DNA of 64,000 bases from Lachnospiraceae oral taxon 107 str. F0167. GTDB taxonomy: Bacteria; Bacillota; Clostridia; Lachnospirales; Lachnospiraceae. Position numbers and translations under genes: made by a program. The notes beneath the pieces were generated by a model. That model ran no database searches and was not told the origin of the DNA. It worked only from the letters and a program-made list of their open reading frames with translations. Below are positions 16,168 through 25,614 of this stretch, one piece after another (position 1 is the stretch's first letter; every line of letters starts with the position of its first letter). The stretch is from positions 124,001 through 188,000 of the forward strand of contig GL890584.1 in assembly GCA_000209465.1 (NCBI GenBank), in the 5' to 3' direction.

Positions 16168-17493
16168 CTAAACTTTTTGTCTTTTTTTCCTGATACTTAC
16201 CGCATCCGAGCCCACATATCTTGCCTCAGTTTTTGAATATGCAAACTTTTGTGAACTGTACAGTCCATAATAACCTGATAATACAAAACTGACTCCCACT
16301 ACTATAGCATAATAATTTAAACCAAGGCTACCACAAAATTCTATTCCCATAAATATCGAGGCAATCGGACAGTTGGTAACTCCCACAAAGCAGGCAATCA
16401 TTCCGCATACTGTACATAATTCGTATGGAAGTCCGAATACTTTTGCAAAAGCGCCTCCAAAGGTTGCACCGATAACAAATGTCGGTACTATCTCTCCACC
16501 TTTAAAGCCTCCTCCAAGAGCCACCGCCGTAAAAAGTATTTTCATAAGAAATGCTTCATATCTTACATCTCCCTCCATACTTCTTTCAATCAGCCAAAAA
16601 CCTCCGCCATTATAGTCTCTTCCTCCGGAAACTATAGTTAATATTATAAATAAAATTGATGCAACTACAATCCTAATATAATGATTTTTAAAATATTTTT
16701 TATAAAGGTCCGCACTTTCATGCATTGCTACAGAAAATAATATTGCCACCGTTGCACTAAGAGCCGCAAGTAATATCATAAATAAAACCATTCTAAGACT
16801 CCACTCCGGTGCACTTTGCAATATAAATTTCTCCTCAGGTGTATGTAAAATCCCTGCCACATATACGGCGATATATGATGAGAGCAGACATGGTATAAGT
16901 GCTGCATGATACATTACACCTACACTGAATAATTCCATACTGAATATGGATGCTGCAATCGGTGTACCGAAAAGCGCCGAAAAGCATGCCGCCATTCCGC
17001 ACATTACCGCGATATTTATATCGGCTTTATCTGAAAATCTGCTTTCTCCAAGCTTTAGCTTTCTTCCGATAAAGCTTCCGATACTTCCTCCAATCTGCAA
17101 TGCCGCACCCTCTCTTCCGGCACTTCCCGATGCCAGATGGGTAAGGAACGAAGATATATAAATTGCAGGTGCCATCTTTAGAGGCAGTCTTTCTCCTGAT
17201 GATATCGAATCAATTACATAATTTGTTCCTCTTGGATTGTCCGCATTTATAAAATGATAAAGTCCTGCGATTATAAGCCCGAATACCGGCATAAGATAAA
17301 GTGTATAGCTGTGATTTTTCCATATTCCCGTGGCAAAATCTATAGCATGCCCGAAGCTTGAACCTGCAATCCCCACAATTACACCGATTATAAGCGACAC
17401 TATTCCCCATTTTATACAATAGATCAAATTGGTTTTAAAATGAAATTTATTTAAAAATCCTCTGAAATCTACATTTACTTTTTCATCAAGCAT
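16168..17493 (-). CDS. CLC-family anion transporter, resembling the fluoride/proton antiporter branch
   Basis: A 441-residue membrane protein with CLC architecture. The gating-glutamate motif SAGREGAALQIGGSIG is near residue 135 and a second filter motif GGGFKGGEIVPTFVIG near 345. The canonical chloride-binding GSGIP motif is missing: the aligned segment reads SISSGERLPLKMAP. Loss of that serine motif together with GREGA and GGGFKGGE is a trait I associate with CLC-F fluoride exporters, so that role is proposed, with ordinary chloride transport as the alternative. It overlaps the ilvA stop by eight bases, so it is cotranscribed with it; no fluoride riboswitch precedes the operon. Confidence 0.8.
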   Translation of the reverse strand: MLDEKVNVDFRGFLNKFHFKTNLIYCIKWGIVSLIIGVIVGIAGSSFGHAIDFATGIWKNHSYTLYLMPVFGLIIAGLYHFINADNPRGTNYVIDSISSGERLPLKMAPAIYISSFLTHLASGSAGREGAALQIGGSIGSFIGRKLKLGESRFSDKADINIAVMCGMAACFSALFGTPIAASIFSMELFSVGVMYHAALIPCLLSSYIAVYVAGILHTPEEKFILQSAPEWSLRMVLFMILLAALSATVAILFSVAMHESADLYKKYFKNHYIRIVVASILFIILTIVSGGRDYNGGGFWLIERSMEGDVRYEAFLMKILFTAVALGGGFKGGEIVPTFVIGATFGGAFAKVFGLPYELCTVCGMIACFVGVTNCPIASIFMGIEFCGSLGLNYYAIVVGVSFVLSGYYGLYSSQKFAYSKTEARYVGSDAVSIRKKRQKV

Positions 17494-18715
17494 TATAAGT
17501 TCCCTTACTCCTTACAAGTTTTGGTCTATATCCCTCTTTATTTAATCTCTCAACTATCTCTTTTTTATGTTCGGTGCCATAAGCCTCTATAGTGATTCTA
17601 AGCTCCACAGCGGCATTTCTGTTGATACTTATAAACTGATTATGCTCAAGTTTTACAACATTTCCTCTCTCACTTGCCAAAAGGTCCGCCACCTTTGCAA
17701 GCTCACCCGGCTTATCCGGCAAAAGCACCGAAACGGTAAATATTCTGCCTCTCTCAATAAGACCATGCTGTATAAGTGATGCCATTGTTATAACATCCAT
17801 ATTTCCGCCGCTTAGAATTGACACTATCTTTTTTCCCTTTACATTCAAATGTTTCAGAGCGGCTACAGTTAAAAGCCCTGAGTTTTCAACAACCATCTTA
17901 TGATTTTCCACCATATCAAGAAATGAAACAATAAGCTCATTGTCATTGATTGTTATAATATCATGTATATTTTCCTTGATATATTTAAACAGCTTATCTC
18001 CGGGGGTTTTTACCGCGGTACCGTCCGCAATTGTATTTGCGGATTCTAAGGTTACTATATGATCTTCCTTTATGGAAGCCTTCATACAGGCTGCATTTTC
18101 AGGCTCAACACCAATGACTTGTATACTGGGATTCAGCATCTTTACAAGCGTTGCCACTCCGGCGCATAATCCGCCTCCTCCGATAGGCACCAGTATGATA
18201 TCTACGGTAGGCAGCTCCTTTATTATCTCCATTGCAATACTGCCCTGTCCTGTAGCCACTGTAAGATCATTAAACGGATGTACAAATGTTGCACCGCTCT
18301 CCTTTGCATATTCCAAAGCTTTTGATGCCGCCTCATCAAAGACATCACCATAAAGCTCTACATTGGCTCCGTAGTTTTTAGTTCTGTTTATTTTTATAAG
18401 AGGTGTGGTGGTTGGCATAAAAACAGTAGCCTTGATACCTGAGAGCTTTGCGGCATATGCCACTCCCTGTGCATGATTTCCCGCCGATGCCGTCACTATT
18501 CCTTTTTTCTTTTCTTCTTCCGATAAAGTAAATATCTTATAATATGCACCCCTTACCTTATATGCCCCTGTATATTGCATATTTTCAGGCTTAAAAAAAA
18601 CTTTATTTCCGGATTGCTCAGAGAAAAATTCACTGAATACCAGCTTTGTCTCTGATGTGACCTTTTGTACAAGCTCACTTGCCTCTTCAAATTTTTCTAA
18701 TGTAAATTCTTTCAT
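17486..18715 (-). CDS. ilvA: Threonine ammonia-lyase with ACT domain
   Basis: A 409-residue PLP enzyme that deaminates threonine to 2-oxobutyrate. The N-terminal domain has the PLP lysine in YTGAYKVRGAYY near 52, the SAGNHAQGVAYAA motif near 87 and the phosphate-binding GGGGLCAGVA near 180. A single ACT domain occupies about 328-405 (RGRIFTVSVLLPDKPGELAKV). The length and single ACT match the shorter tdcB-like clostridial form, which can serve in isoleucine synthesis or threonine fermentation. Ribosome site GAGG precedes the ATG. The clc gene begins inside its 3' end. Confidence 0.95.
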   Translation of the reverse strand: MKEFTLEKFEEASELVQKVTSETKLVFSEFFSEQSGNKVFFKPENMQYTGAYKVRGAYYKIFTLSEEEKKKGIVTASAGNHAQGVAYAAKLSGIKATVFMPTTTPLIKINRTKNYGANVELYGDVFDEAASKALEYAKESGATFVHPFNDLTVATGQGSIAMEIIKELPTVDIILVPIGGGGLCAGVATLVKMLNPSIQVIGVEPENAACMKASIKEDHIVTLESANTIADGTAVKTPGDKLFKYIKENIHDIITINDNELIVSFLDMVENHKMVVENSGLLTVAALKHLNVKGKKIVSILSGGNMDVITMASLIQHGLIERGRIFTVSVLLPDKPGELAKVADLLASERGNVVKLEHNQFISINRNAAVELRITIEAYGTEHKKEIVERLNKEGYRPKLVRSKGTYNA

Positions 18716-18760
18716 GATTTCCTCGATTCTATTTTACATAAATTGTAATAGCTTTTTCGA

Positions 18761-19690
18761 TTACTCATTACTAAAGAGTGCATCCACAAACTCCTTTGAA
18801 TTGAATTTGTGCAAATCATCTATTTTCTCACCCACCCCGACATATTTTACAGGAATTGAAAGTTCCGCCTGTATTGCCACCGCAATACCTCCTTTGGCAC
18901 TTCCATCCAGCTTTGTCAGTATAATTCCTGTTATATTTGCAGCTTCATTAAATACTCTTGCCTGCTCCAATGCATTCTGCCCTGTAGTACCGTCCAGTAC
19001 AACCAATGTTTCTCTGTATGCATCAGGATATTCTCTCTCAATGATTTTGTTTATTTTCTTTAACTCCTCCATAAGATTTTTCTTATTATGAAGTCTGCCT
19101 GCGGTATCAACTATCATTACATCGGTATTTCTTGCCTTTGCAGCCTTACATGCATCAAATACCACAGCACCCGGATCCGAGCCTTCATTTTGTGCTATTA
19201 TATCCACTCCGGCTCTCTTTGTCCATTCCTCAAGCTGTTCTATTGCAGCAGCCCTGAAAGTATCCGCCGCCACTACAAGTACTTTTTTGCCGTCATTTTT
19301 AAGCTGACTTGCAAGTTTTCCTACCGAAGTTGTCTTTCCAACTCCGTTTACACCTATAACAAACACAACGGATTTTCTGTTTTCAAATTCATAAGCATTT
19401 TCTCCCAAATCCATTCTTTGCTTTATAGTTTCAATAAGGACATCTTTACACTGTGAAGGTGAAGTCAGATGTTCATCCTTTACTCTTTTTCTGAGTTCTT
19501 CTATGATATCTGTGGATGCTCTGATTCCGATATCTCCCATTATGAGGGTTTCTTCCAACTCCTCATAAAAATCCTCATCTATTACATCATATCCCAAAAA
19601 AACATTTTCTATTCCGCTTACAACGGCATTTCTCGTTTTTGTAAGACCTTCTACAAGTCTCGAAAAGAATCCTTTTTTCTTTTCTTCCAT
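18761..19690 (-). CDS. ftsY: Signal recognition particle receptor FtsY
   Basis: A 309-residue SRP-type GTPase that docks ribosome-SRP complexes at the membrane. An N domain (1-95) precedes the G domain with GVNGVGKTTSVGKLA (P loop), DTFRAAA, DTAGR and TKLDGSAKGG. It lacks the long acidic A domain of enterobacterial FtsY, as usual in Firmicutes. AGGAGG precedes the start, ten bases past the smc stop. Part of the rnc-smc-ftsY block. Confidence 0.97.
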   Translation of the reverse strand: MEEKKKGFFSRLVEGLTKTRNAVVSGIENVFLGYDVIDEDFYEELEETLIMGDIGIRASTDIIEELRKRVKDEHLTSPSQCKDVLIETIKQRMDLGENAYEFENRKSVVFVIGVNGVGKTTSVGKLASQLKNDGKKVLVVAADTFRAAAIEQLEEWTKRAGVDIIAQNEGSDPGAVVFDACKAAKARNTDVMIVDTAGRLHNKKNLMEELKKINKIIEREYPDAYRETLVVLDGTTGQNALEQARVFNEAANITGIILTKLDGSAKGGIAVAIQAELSIPVKYVGVGEKIDDLHKFNSKEFVDALFSNE

Positions 19691-19699
19691 ATCAGCCTC

Positions 19700-22600
19700 C
19701 TAATTATCTAATTCATTCTCTATAAGATTTACCGAAACAAGGGTGGAAACCCCCTTTTCCTGCATTGTTATTCCATAAAGCCTGTCTGATGCCACCATTG
19801 TACCACGCCTGTGGGTAATCACTATAAACTGTGTATGGTCTGTAAGCTTATGCAGATATTTTGCAAATCTGTCCACATTGGAATCATCAAGTGCAGCCTC
19901 TATCTCATCCAGAAGTGCAAATGGTGAGGGTTTAAGATTTTGTATAGCAAATAAAAGCGCTATTGCGGTAAGTGCCTTTTCTCCACCTGAAAGCTGCATC
20001 ATATTTTGCAGTTTCTTACCCGGCGGCTGTGAGATTATCGTAATACCCGCCTCAAGCATATCTCCATCTTCTTCAAGTACAAGCTTTCCGCTGCCTCCTC
20101 CAAAGAGTTCTTTAAACACCTCATTAAATTCATCTGCAATCTCATCAAATTTTTCTGCAAATTGCTTTTTCATTGCAATATCAAGTTCTTCAATGATTTT
20201 TATCAAAGTAGCTTCCGCTTCCAAAATATCCGAATGCTGCTTTTTCATCAGCTCATATCTTCCCGATATCTCATTATAGTCGGAAATTGCATTGATATTT
20301 ACATTCCCGAGTGCCTTTATTTTGCTTCTGAGTTCCTGTATCTGCGCCCTGATATCATTTAAATTCATATTGATATCGGTCTTTAATTCCAGTGAAGAAT
20401 TATATGTAAGCTCGTACTCATTCCACATATAATTTGTTCGCTCTGAAATTCTCTCCTCGGATTTTTCTATCTGGCCTCTAAGCCTATATAAATCTCTGTC
20501 AAGAAGTGAAACTCTCTCACTGTAGGTATCTCTGTTTTCGAAGATCTTATTTTGAGATTTACTCTTTGTATCTTTAAATGCAGCCAGTTCTTCTTCTTTT
20601 GCCTTAAGAATCTCAATCTTTTTTAAAAGTTCCTGCCTTTTTTTATGCTCTTCTTCTATCTTCAAGTTTTTCTCCGATATATTTCTTGCAATATCAAAAG
20701 CCCTGTCCTTTAAACCCACTTTTTCAGATACAAGTTTTTCCATATCAGCCTTGGTTCTGCTTACATTCTTTTCACTGAACTCAAGTCTTTGTGATATATT
20801 TGCATTTTCAAGCCTTGAAGCATTCAGCCTCTCCATTATCTTTTCTTTTTGATTTCTATGATTTTGAATCTCCTTTTCAAGACTTTCCATATCTTTTCCG
20901 ACTTTCCCGAAATCCTCACCCACATTGATAAGGCTGTTATCAAGTCTTTTGGTCTCATTTTCTATTTCCAAAAGCTCATTATCTATATTGTCAAAATCAT
21001 TTTGAACCGATATGGATGATGCCTTTAATTCATCAAGTTTTTCAATCAGACTTCTTTTTCTGTTTTCTATATTATTCTTTTCGATAATAAGATCCTGATT
21101 GATTTTCCTGTTTTCCTCAATCTTTAATAAAATATCCTTTCTCTGTGCTTTAAAGGCTTCCACCTTATCATTTGCTTGTGTATAATTTTTTAAAAGCTCC
21201 GATACACTGATTTCAAGCTCATCTATTTCCCTCTTTCTTCCAAGCAGATTTCCGGCACCCTTAAAAGCACCTCCGCTTATAGAACCTCCGGGGCTTAATG
21301 ACTCACCGTCAAGTGTAACCACTCTGTACTCATATGCAAACTTTTTTTCAAATGCTATGGCATTATCTATATTGTCAATAACTACAATCCTGCCAAGCAA
21401 ACTCCCCACAAGATTTTTATAATTATCATCATATTCCACAAGGTCTGAGGCTATACCTATAATACCTCTCTCCTTTAGAAAGCCTGTATTTGAAAAAGTG
21501 GAATTTCTTACAGATGAGAGCGGTAGGAATGTGGCTCTTCCGTATTTATTTTTTTTCAAATATTCTATCAGTATCTTTGCGGTATTTTCAGAATCGGTAA
21601 CTATATTTTGAATCCTGCCTCCGAGTGCAGTCTCTATAGCTATTTCATACTCTTTTGATGCCTTAATAATATCCGCAACAACTCCGTGAATACCTCCGAT
21701 TCTGTCTCTGGTCTCCATTATCTTTTTTATGGAATTGCCATATCCGTCATATCTTTCGGCTATATTTTTTAATGATGTCAGCCTTGCAGACTCTCTTTGA
21801 TACTTTATTTGCAAATCCGATGCCACTTTTGAAAATCTTGTTATCTCGGCATGAATATCCTCATCCATACTTTCAAGTTCATTTCTTTTGGCTGCTGTAA
21901 TATCAATGGACTCATTTATTTCATTAAGGCTTTTATCCTCTTCATTTATTTTTATCTCCAGAGTGTTTTGTCCGGTTTTACTCTCAAGCAATCTTTGAGT
22001 CATTTCGGCTTTTCTAAGTCTTACCTGCTCTAAGATACCTCTATACCTTTCTTTTTTCACTCTTAAATCGGCATTTTTTGAAGTGAACTCCTCAGAAGTA
22101 ATTCTTAAACTTTCAAGTTTCTTTAAAAGTTCATTTATTTTTTTATCGGTATCTTCAAGTTCATTAAAGATACCGATTTCCCTTTCACTGCTTTCCTTTA
22201 AAAGTATCTGCAGTGAGTTTTTTTCCTCCTCAAGAGCGTCAAGCTCTTTTTGTTTTTTCTCTATATCGCTGTCTATATTTTCACTTCTGGATGATAAACT
22301 CTCATTATTTTTATTTTCGGAGTTTATCTGTTCCTTTAATATTTCAATATGTGAGGTGATTTCCTGTAATTCTATTCCTGCATTACTTCTTATGTTTTTT
22401 ACTTCATCCAGCTCTTCATCCAGCCTTCTTAAATCTGCACTAATACCCTCATAGTCCTCTTTTGATTTTTCAAATGCCGCTTTTGCATCATTTAAATCAT
22501 CCGATAAAAGTTTCTCTCTTTTTTTATACTCATTCAGATTTTGTGTAATACTGTCATACTCCATTACATAACTGTTTACATCAAATATCTTTAATTCCTC

Positions 22601-23257
22601 ACGCAAACCTAAAAACTCTTTGGCAATCTTAGCCTGCTTTTCAAGCGGACCTACCTGCTTTTGCAGCTCTGATATAATATCATTTACTCTTACAAGACTT
22701 TCTCTCTCCGATTCAAGCTTTTTTAGAGCCAGTCCCTTTCTTCTTTTAAATTTGGTGATTCCTGCAGCCTCGTCAAATAATTCTCTTCTCTCCTCAGGCT
22801 TTCCGTTCAGTACCTTATCTACCTGCCCCTGACCTATTATAGAATATCCGTCCTTACCGATGCCGGTATCAAAAAACAGCTCACTGATATCCTTCAGTCT
22901 GCAAGCGGAGCCGTTTATCAGATACTCACTTTCTCCCGATCTGAAAAGTCTCCTTGAAACCGTAACCTCTTTAAAATCTATATCAAGCTTATGATCCGAA
23001 TTATCGAGGGTGATGGCAACATAGGCAAATCCGAGCGGTTTTCTAAGTTCCGTTCCGGCAAAAATAACATCCTGCATATTTCCGCCTCTAAGCTGCTTGG
23101 CACTTTGCTCGCCCAAAACCCATCTTACCGCATCCGAAACATTACTTTTTCCGGAACCGTTGGGACCTACTATACCGGTTATTCCATTGTGAAAATCAAA
23201 TACAATTTTATTTGCAAAGGACTTAAATCCTTGAATTTCAATACGCTTTAAATACAT
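19700..23257 (-). CDS. smc: Chromosome partition protein SMC
   Basis: A 1185-residue condensin ATPase. Walker A GPNGSGKSN lies at about 32-40; two coiled-coil arms (about 165-500 and 670-1010) flank a hinge of about 510-660 containing GIHGVVADII and a GG-rich turn SLSPGGSISGGAFKG; the C-terminal head has the signature LSGGEKALTAIALLF and Walker B PFALLDEIEAALDD. Size is normal. It overlaps the end of rnc by ten bases. The partners ScpA and ScpB are not in the window. Confidence 0.98.
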   Translation of the reverse strand: MYLKRIEIQGFKSFANKIVFDFHNGITGIVGPNGSGKSNVSDAVRWVLGEQSAKQLRGGNMQDVIFAGTELRKPLGFAYVAITLDNSDHKLDIDFKEVTVSRRLFRSGESEYLINGSACRLKDISELFFDTGIGKDGYSIIGQGQVDKVLNGKPEERRELFDEAAGITKFKRRKGLALKKLESERESLVRVNDIISELQKQVGPLEKQAKIAKEFLGLREELKIFDVNSYVMEYDSITQNLNEYKKREKLLSDDLNDAKAAFEKSKEDYEGISADLRRLDEELDEVKNIRSNAGIELQEITSHIEILKEQINSENKNNESLSSRSENIDSDIEKKQKELDALEEEKNSLQILLKESSEREIGIFNELEDTDKKINELLKKLESLRITSEEFTSKNADLRVKKERYRGILEQVRLRKAEMTQRLLESKTGQNTLEIKINEEDKSLNEINESIDITAAKRNELESMDEDIHAEITRFSKVASDLQIKYQRESARLTSLKNIAERYDGYGNSIKKIMETRDRIGGIHGVVADIIKASKEYEIAIETALGGRIQNIVTDSENTAKILIEYLKKNKYGRATFLPLSSVRNSTFSNTGFLKERGIIGIASDLVEYDDNYKNLVGSLLGRIVVIDNIDNAIAFEKKFAYEYRVVTLDGESLSPGGSISGGAFKGAGNLLGRKREIDELEISVSELLKNYTQANDKVEAFKAQRKDILLKIEENRKINQDLIIEKNNIENRKRSLIEKLDELKASSISVQNDFDNIDNELLEIENETKRLDNSLINVGEDFGKVGKDMESLEKEIQNHRNQKEKIMERLNASRLENANISQRLEFSEKNVSRTKADMEKLVSEKVGLKDRAFDIARNISEKNLKIEEEHKKRQELLKKIEILKAKEEELAAFKDTKSKSQNKIFENRDTYSERVSLLDRDLYRLRGQIEKSEERISERTNYMWNEYELTYNSSLELKTDINMNLNDIRAQIQELRSKIKALGNVNINAISDYNEISGRYELMKKQHSDILEAEATLIKIIEELDIAMKKQFAEKFDEIADEFNEVFKELFGGGSGKLVLEEDGDMLEAGITIISQPPGKKLQNMMQLSGGEKALTAIALLFAIQNLKPSPFALLDEIEAALDDSNVDRFAKYLHKLTDHTQFIVITHRRGTMVASDRLYGITMQEKGVSTLVSVNLIENELDN

Positions 23258-23946
23258 CCTTCAATTTTTCCTAATTTTTTTAATGCTTCATAGGCGGCTG
23301 CCTGTTCTGCAGCCTTCTTGCTTACGCCCTCACCCACTCCGGCTCTTTTACCGTCAATATTTACAGCTACAACGAACTTTTTTAAATGATCCGGTCCCTC
23401 TTCTGATAATAGAGTGTATTCCACAGGTTTTGAATCCTGTGATTGAATAACTTCCTGTAAAATAGTCTTGCTATCATAAAAGAAGACTTTATTCTCATAT
23501 TCATTTAAAATGAATTTTAAAATCACCTCTTTTGCACTAGCAAAACCACCATCCAAATAGATGCTTCCTATAATCGCCTCAAATGTATCACTGATAATAC
23601 TCGGTCTCATTCTTCCACCGGTATGTTCCTCACCTTTTCCAAGCTTTAAAAACTCACTGAGTTTTATATTTTTAGCGCAGTCCACCAAAGCCGGCTCACA
23701 AACAAAGCTTGCTCTTATTTTTGTAAGCTCACCCTCCGGCTTTTCAGGATAAACTCCGTAAAAAAACTCACTGCTGACAAGCTCCAATACCGCATCTCCC
23801 AAAAACTCCAGTCTTTCATTGGAGCCGTTTTTACCAAGCTGATGCTCATTGGCATAGGAACTGTGTGTAAGTGCCTGCTTTAAAAGTTCTTTATTCTTAT
23901 ACTCATACCCTAATAATTCCTGCAATTCTTTTAAATTATTATTCAT
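23248..23946 (-). CDS. rnc: Ribonuclease III
   Basis: A 232-residue double-strand RNA endonuclease for rRNA and mRNA processing. The signature ERLEFLGDAVLELV, with catalytic Asp, is at about 44-57; the second catalytic site is DTFEAIIGSIYLDGG near 119; a double-stranded-RNA-binding domain fills about 158-228 with the ending GVGEGVSKKAAEQAAAYEAL. AGAGG precedes the ATG. Normal in length and gene order (acpP-rnc-smc-ftsY). Confidence 0.98.
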   Translation of the reverse strand: MNNNLKELQELLGYEYKNKELLKQALTHSSYANEHQLGKNGSNERLEFLGDAVLELVSSEFFYGVYPEKPEGELTKIRASFVCEPALVDCAKNIKLSEFLKLGKGEEHTGGRMRPSIISDTFEAIIGSIYLDGGFASAKEVILKFILNEYENKVFFYDSKTILQEVIQSQDSKPVEYTLLSEEGPDHLKKFVVAVNIDGKRAGVGEGVSKKAAEQAAAYEALKKLGKIEGCI

Positions 23947-23971
23947 ATAAATCCTCTACATTCCAAATCTA

Positions 23972-23996
23972 TAAAAGAGGCTATTTGCATAGCCTC
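23972..23996 (-). terminator. Terminator between acpP and rnc
   Basis: GAGGCTAT, a short loop and ATAGCCTC form an 8-bp stem followed on the minus strand by TTTTATAG. It lies eight bases past the acpP stop and may attenuate transcription into rnc. Confidence 0.7.
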
Positions 23997-24004
23997 ATTA
24001 TCTC

Positions 24005-24245
24005 TTATCTAAAGGAGTCTGTTGCCTTCTTTATTTCTTCTACCGCATCCTGCACAGTATGAATATTCTCTGCAATTTCCTGAGGTATCTCAAGTTCAAA
24101 CTCCTCTTCAATTCCTGTAATAATCTCAAATAAGTCAAGGGAATCCGCTCCCAAATCGTCTACAAAAGAAGAACTCAGCTCAATTGTACTCTCATCAATA
24201 TTTAAAACCTCAGCGATTAATTTTTTTTAATTTCTCAAACTCCAT
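24005..24245 (-). pseudogene. acpP: Acyl carrier protein with an apparent +1 frameshift near the start
   Basis: Translated with one base removed, this gives a normal 79-residue ACP: MEFEKLKK then LIAEVLNIDEST and the phosphopantetheine site DDLGADSLDLFEI, ending EEIKKATDSFR. As written, codons 6-9 hold an A run of eight (T run at 24221-24228 on the plus strand) and the frame breaks to a stop four codons later; removing one A restores it. GGAG lies six bases before the ATG. The ACP is essential for fatty acid and phospholipid synthesis, and it sits between plsX and rnc as expected, so true loss is unlikely. A sequencing or assembly error in the homopolymer is the simplest reading; transcript slippage on the A run is the alternative. 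Ranked as pseudogene only because of the written sequence. Confidence 0.88.
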
Positions 24246-24258
24246 TTTATTCTCCATT

Positions 24259-25251
24259 CTAATTATTTGTCATTTTTTCTCTTATAATATCACTTAAAGC
24301 TTCTTCTTTAAAGCTCTTACATTGCAAAATCGAATTACAGATTTCATTTGCCTTTGAATTTCCATGTGCTTTAACGACCAGACCGTTAAGACCTAGCAGA
24401 GGTGCTCCGCCATATTCGCTTGCATCAAATGATTTTAAAGTCTGCTTTAATGAAGATTTTATCATCATTGCACCTATTTTTGTGAAAACATTCTTCATCA
24501 ATGCTTCTTTTATTTTTCCTATCAGCGTGGAACCTACACCCTCATATAATTTGAGTATTACATTTCCCACAAATGCCTCACAGACTATAATATCCGCACC
24601 GCCTTTCGGGATTTCTCTGGCTTCCACACTGCCGATGAAATTGATATCATCGCATTCCTTTAAAAGCGGCATGGTTTCTTTTACAAGAGCATTACCTTTT
24701 TCTTCCTCGGCACCTATATTTACAATACCTACTCTTGGATTTTTAATACCTATGACCTTCTCCATATATAAAGAACCTATTCTGGCAAACTGAACCAGAT
24801 GCTCAGCTCTTGCATCCACATTTGCACCACAGTCAATAAGCAGTGATACCCCCTTTTCAGTGGGTAAAAGCGGTGCCAGTGCAGGTCTTAGTATTCCCTT
24901 TATTCTTCCCACTATCAGCTGTCCTCCGACAAGTACCGCTCCGGTGCTTCCCGCACTTACAAAGCCGTCAGCCTTACCCTCTTTTACAAGATTCATACCT
25001 ACCACTATGGATGAATCCTTCTTTGCTCTGATAGCAGCTACAGGTGCTTCCTCATTTGTTATCACCTCTGTGGAATAAACCACAGAGCATCTGTCTTCAA
25101 ATTCTTTGATTACCTTCCCCTCTAAAACCTCCTTCTTACCGACTAAAATAACTTTAATGTCTTTATCTTTCTTTAAGGCATCAAATGCCCCCTTTATTAT
25201 TTCTTCGGGTGAATAATCTCCACCCATTGCATCCAATGCAACCGTAACCAT
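24259..25251 (-). CDS. plsX: Phosphate acyltransferase PlsX
   Basis: A 330-residue enzyme making acyl-phosphate from acyl-ACP for phospholipid synthesis. Starts with VALDAMGGDYSPEEIIKGA; conserved GFVSAGSTGAVL near 98, LIDCGANVDARAEHL near 133, and the C-terminal GGAPLLGLNGLVVKAHGNS motif are present. GAGGTG precedes the start. Thirteen bases separate its stop from the acpP start, so substrate carrier and enzyme are cotranscribed. rpmF, its usual upstream neighbour, is absent. Confidence 0.97.
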   Translation of the reverse strand: MVTVALDAMGGDYSPEEIIKGAFDALKKDKDIKVILVGKKEVLEGKVIKEFEDRCSVVYSTEVITNEEAPVAAIRAKKDSSIVVGMNLVKEGKADGFVSAGSTGAVLVGGQLIVGRIKGILRPALAPLLPTEKGVSLLIDCGANVDARAEHLVQFARIGSLYMEKVIGIKNPRVGIVNIGAEEEKGNALVKETMPLLKECDDINFIGSVEAREIPKGGADIIVCEAFVGNVILKLYEGVGSTLIGKIKEALMKNVFTKIGAMMIKSSLKQTLKSFDASEYGGAPLLGLNGLVVKAHGNSKANEICNSILQCKSFKEEALSDIIREKMTNN

Positions 25252-25298
25252 AATACACCTCGAAAGTAAGTTTTAAGTTTTTATCTTAATACCATTGT

Positions 25299-25327
25299 AT
25301 CATATATGAATAGAAACATATTCGCAA
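25299..25327 (-). promoter_or_regulatory. plsX promoter
   Basis: On the minus strand TTGCGA (25322-25327), a 17-bp spacer and TATGAT (25299-25304). Just downstream, TGGTATTAA resembles one half of a FapR operator; the other half is poor, so FapR control is only a weak possibility. Confidence 0.5.
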
Positions 25328-25349
25328 GATAAAATTTAAATATGGGAAA

Positions 25350-25613
25350 TTATTTTTTTACTGTTACATCCTTTAATACAATAAGACCTTCTCCACGCCA
25401 TAGATATACCGCTTTGGCATCTGAAAGTTTTTTTCTTATATTTCTGCCTTTCTCTTCCAAAGCCCTCCCCTCTTCTCCAAGCGGAGTTATAACTCTATTG
25501 TCTTCTATGATACAGTCCACATCATCATGATATAAATCAAGTAAAAAACTTTTATAATATTCTATCCTTTTTAAATCTTTTTCATATTTTTTATCCACTA
25601 TAAGATATATCAT
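25350..25613 (-). CDS. Unrecognised 87-residue protein next to cbiG
   Basis: A small, charged, cytoplasmic protein: an N-terminal hydrophobic strand (MIYLIVDKKY), a Tyr/Asp/His-rich segment (YYKSFLLDLYHDDVDCII), then EEGRALEEKGRNIRKKL, likely helical, and a C-terminal strand pair (VYLWRGEGLIVLKDVTVKK). I do not recognise a family. Its ATG overlaps the end of the cbiG frame (TGATATG), so it is translated from the same message. The open frame, codon use and coupling favour a real gene. No function is proposed. Confidence 0.55.
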   Translation of the reverse strand: MIYLIVDKKYEKDLKRIEYYKSFLLDLYHDDVDCIIEDNRVITPLGEEGRALEEKGRNIRKKLSDAKAVYLWRGEGLIVLKDVTVKK

Positions 25614-25614
25614 A

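Noticed and set aside
18716-18760. Fluoride riboswitch for the CLC gene
   Set aside because: The operon leader before ilvA is only 45 bases and shows no aptamer motif; the CLC gene itself overlaps ilvA.
25240-25310. FapR operator at plsX
   Set aside because: Only one half-site (TGGTATTAA) fits; the other half does not, so it is mentioned as a weak possibility and not called.
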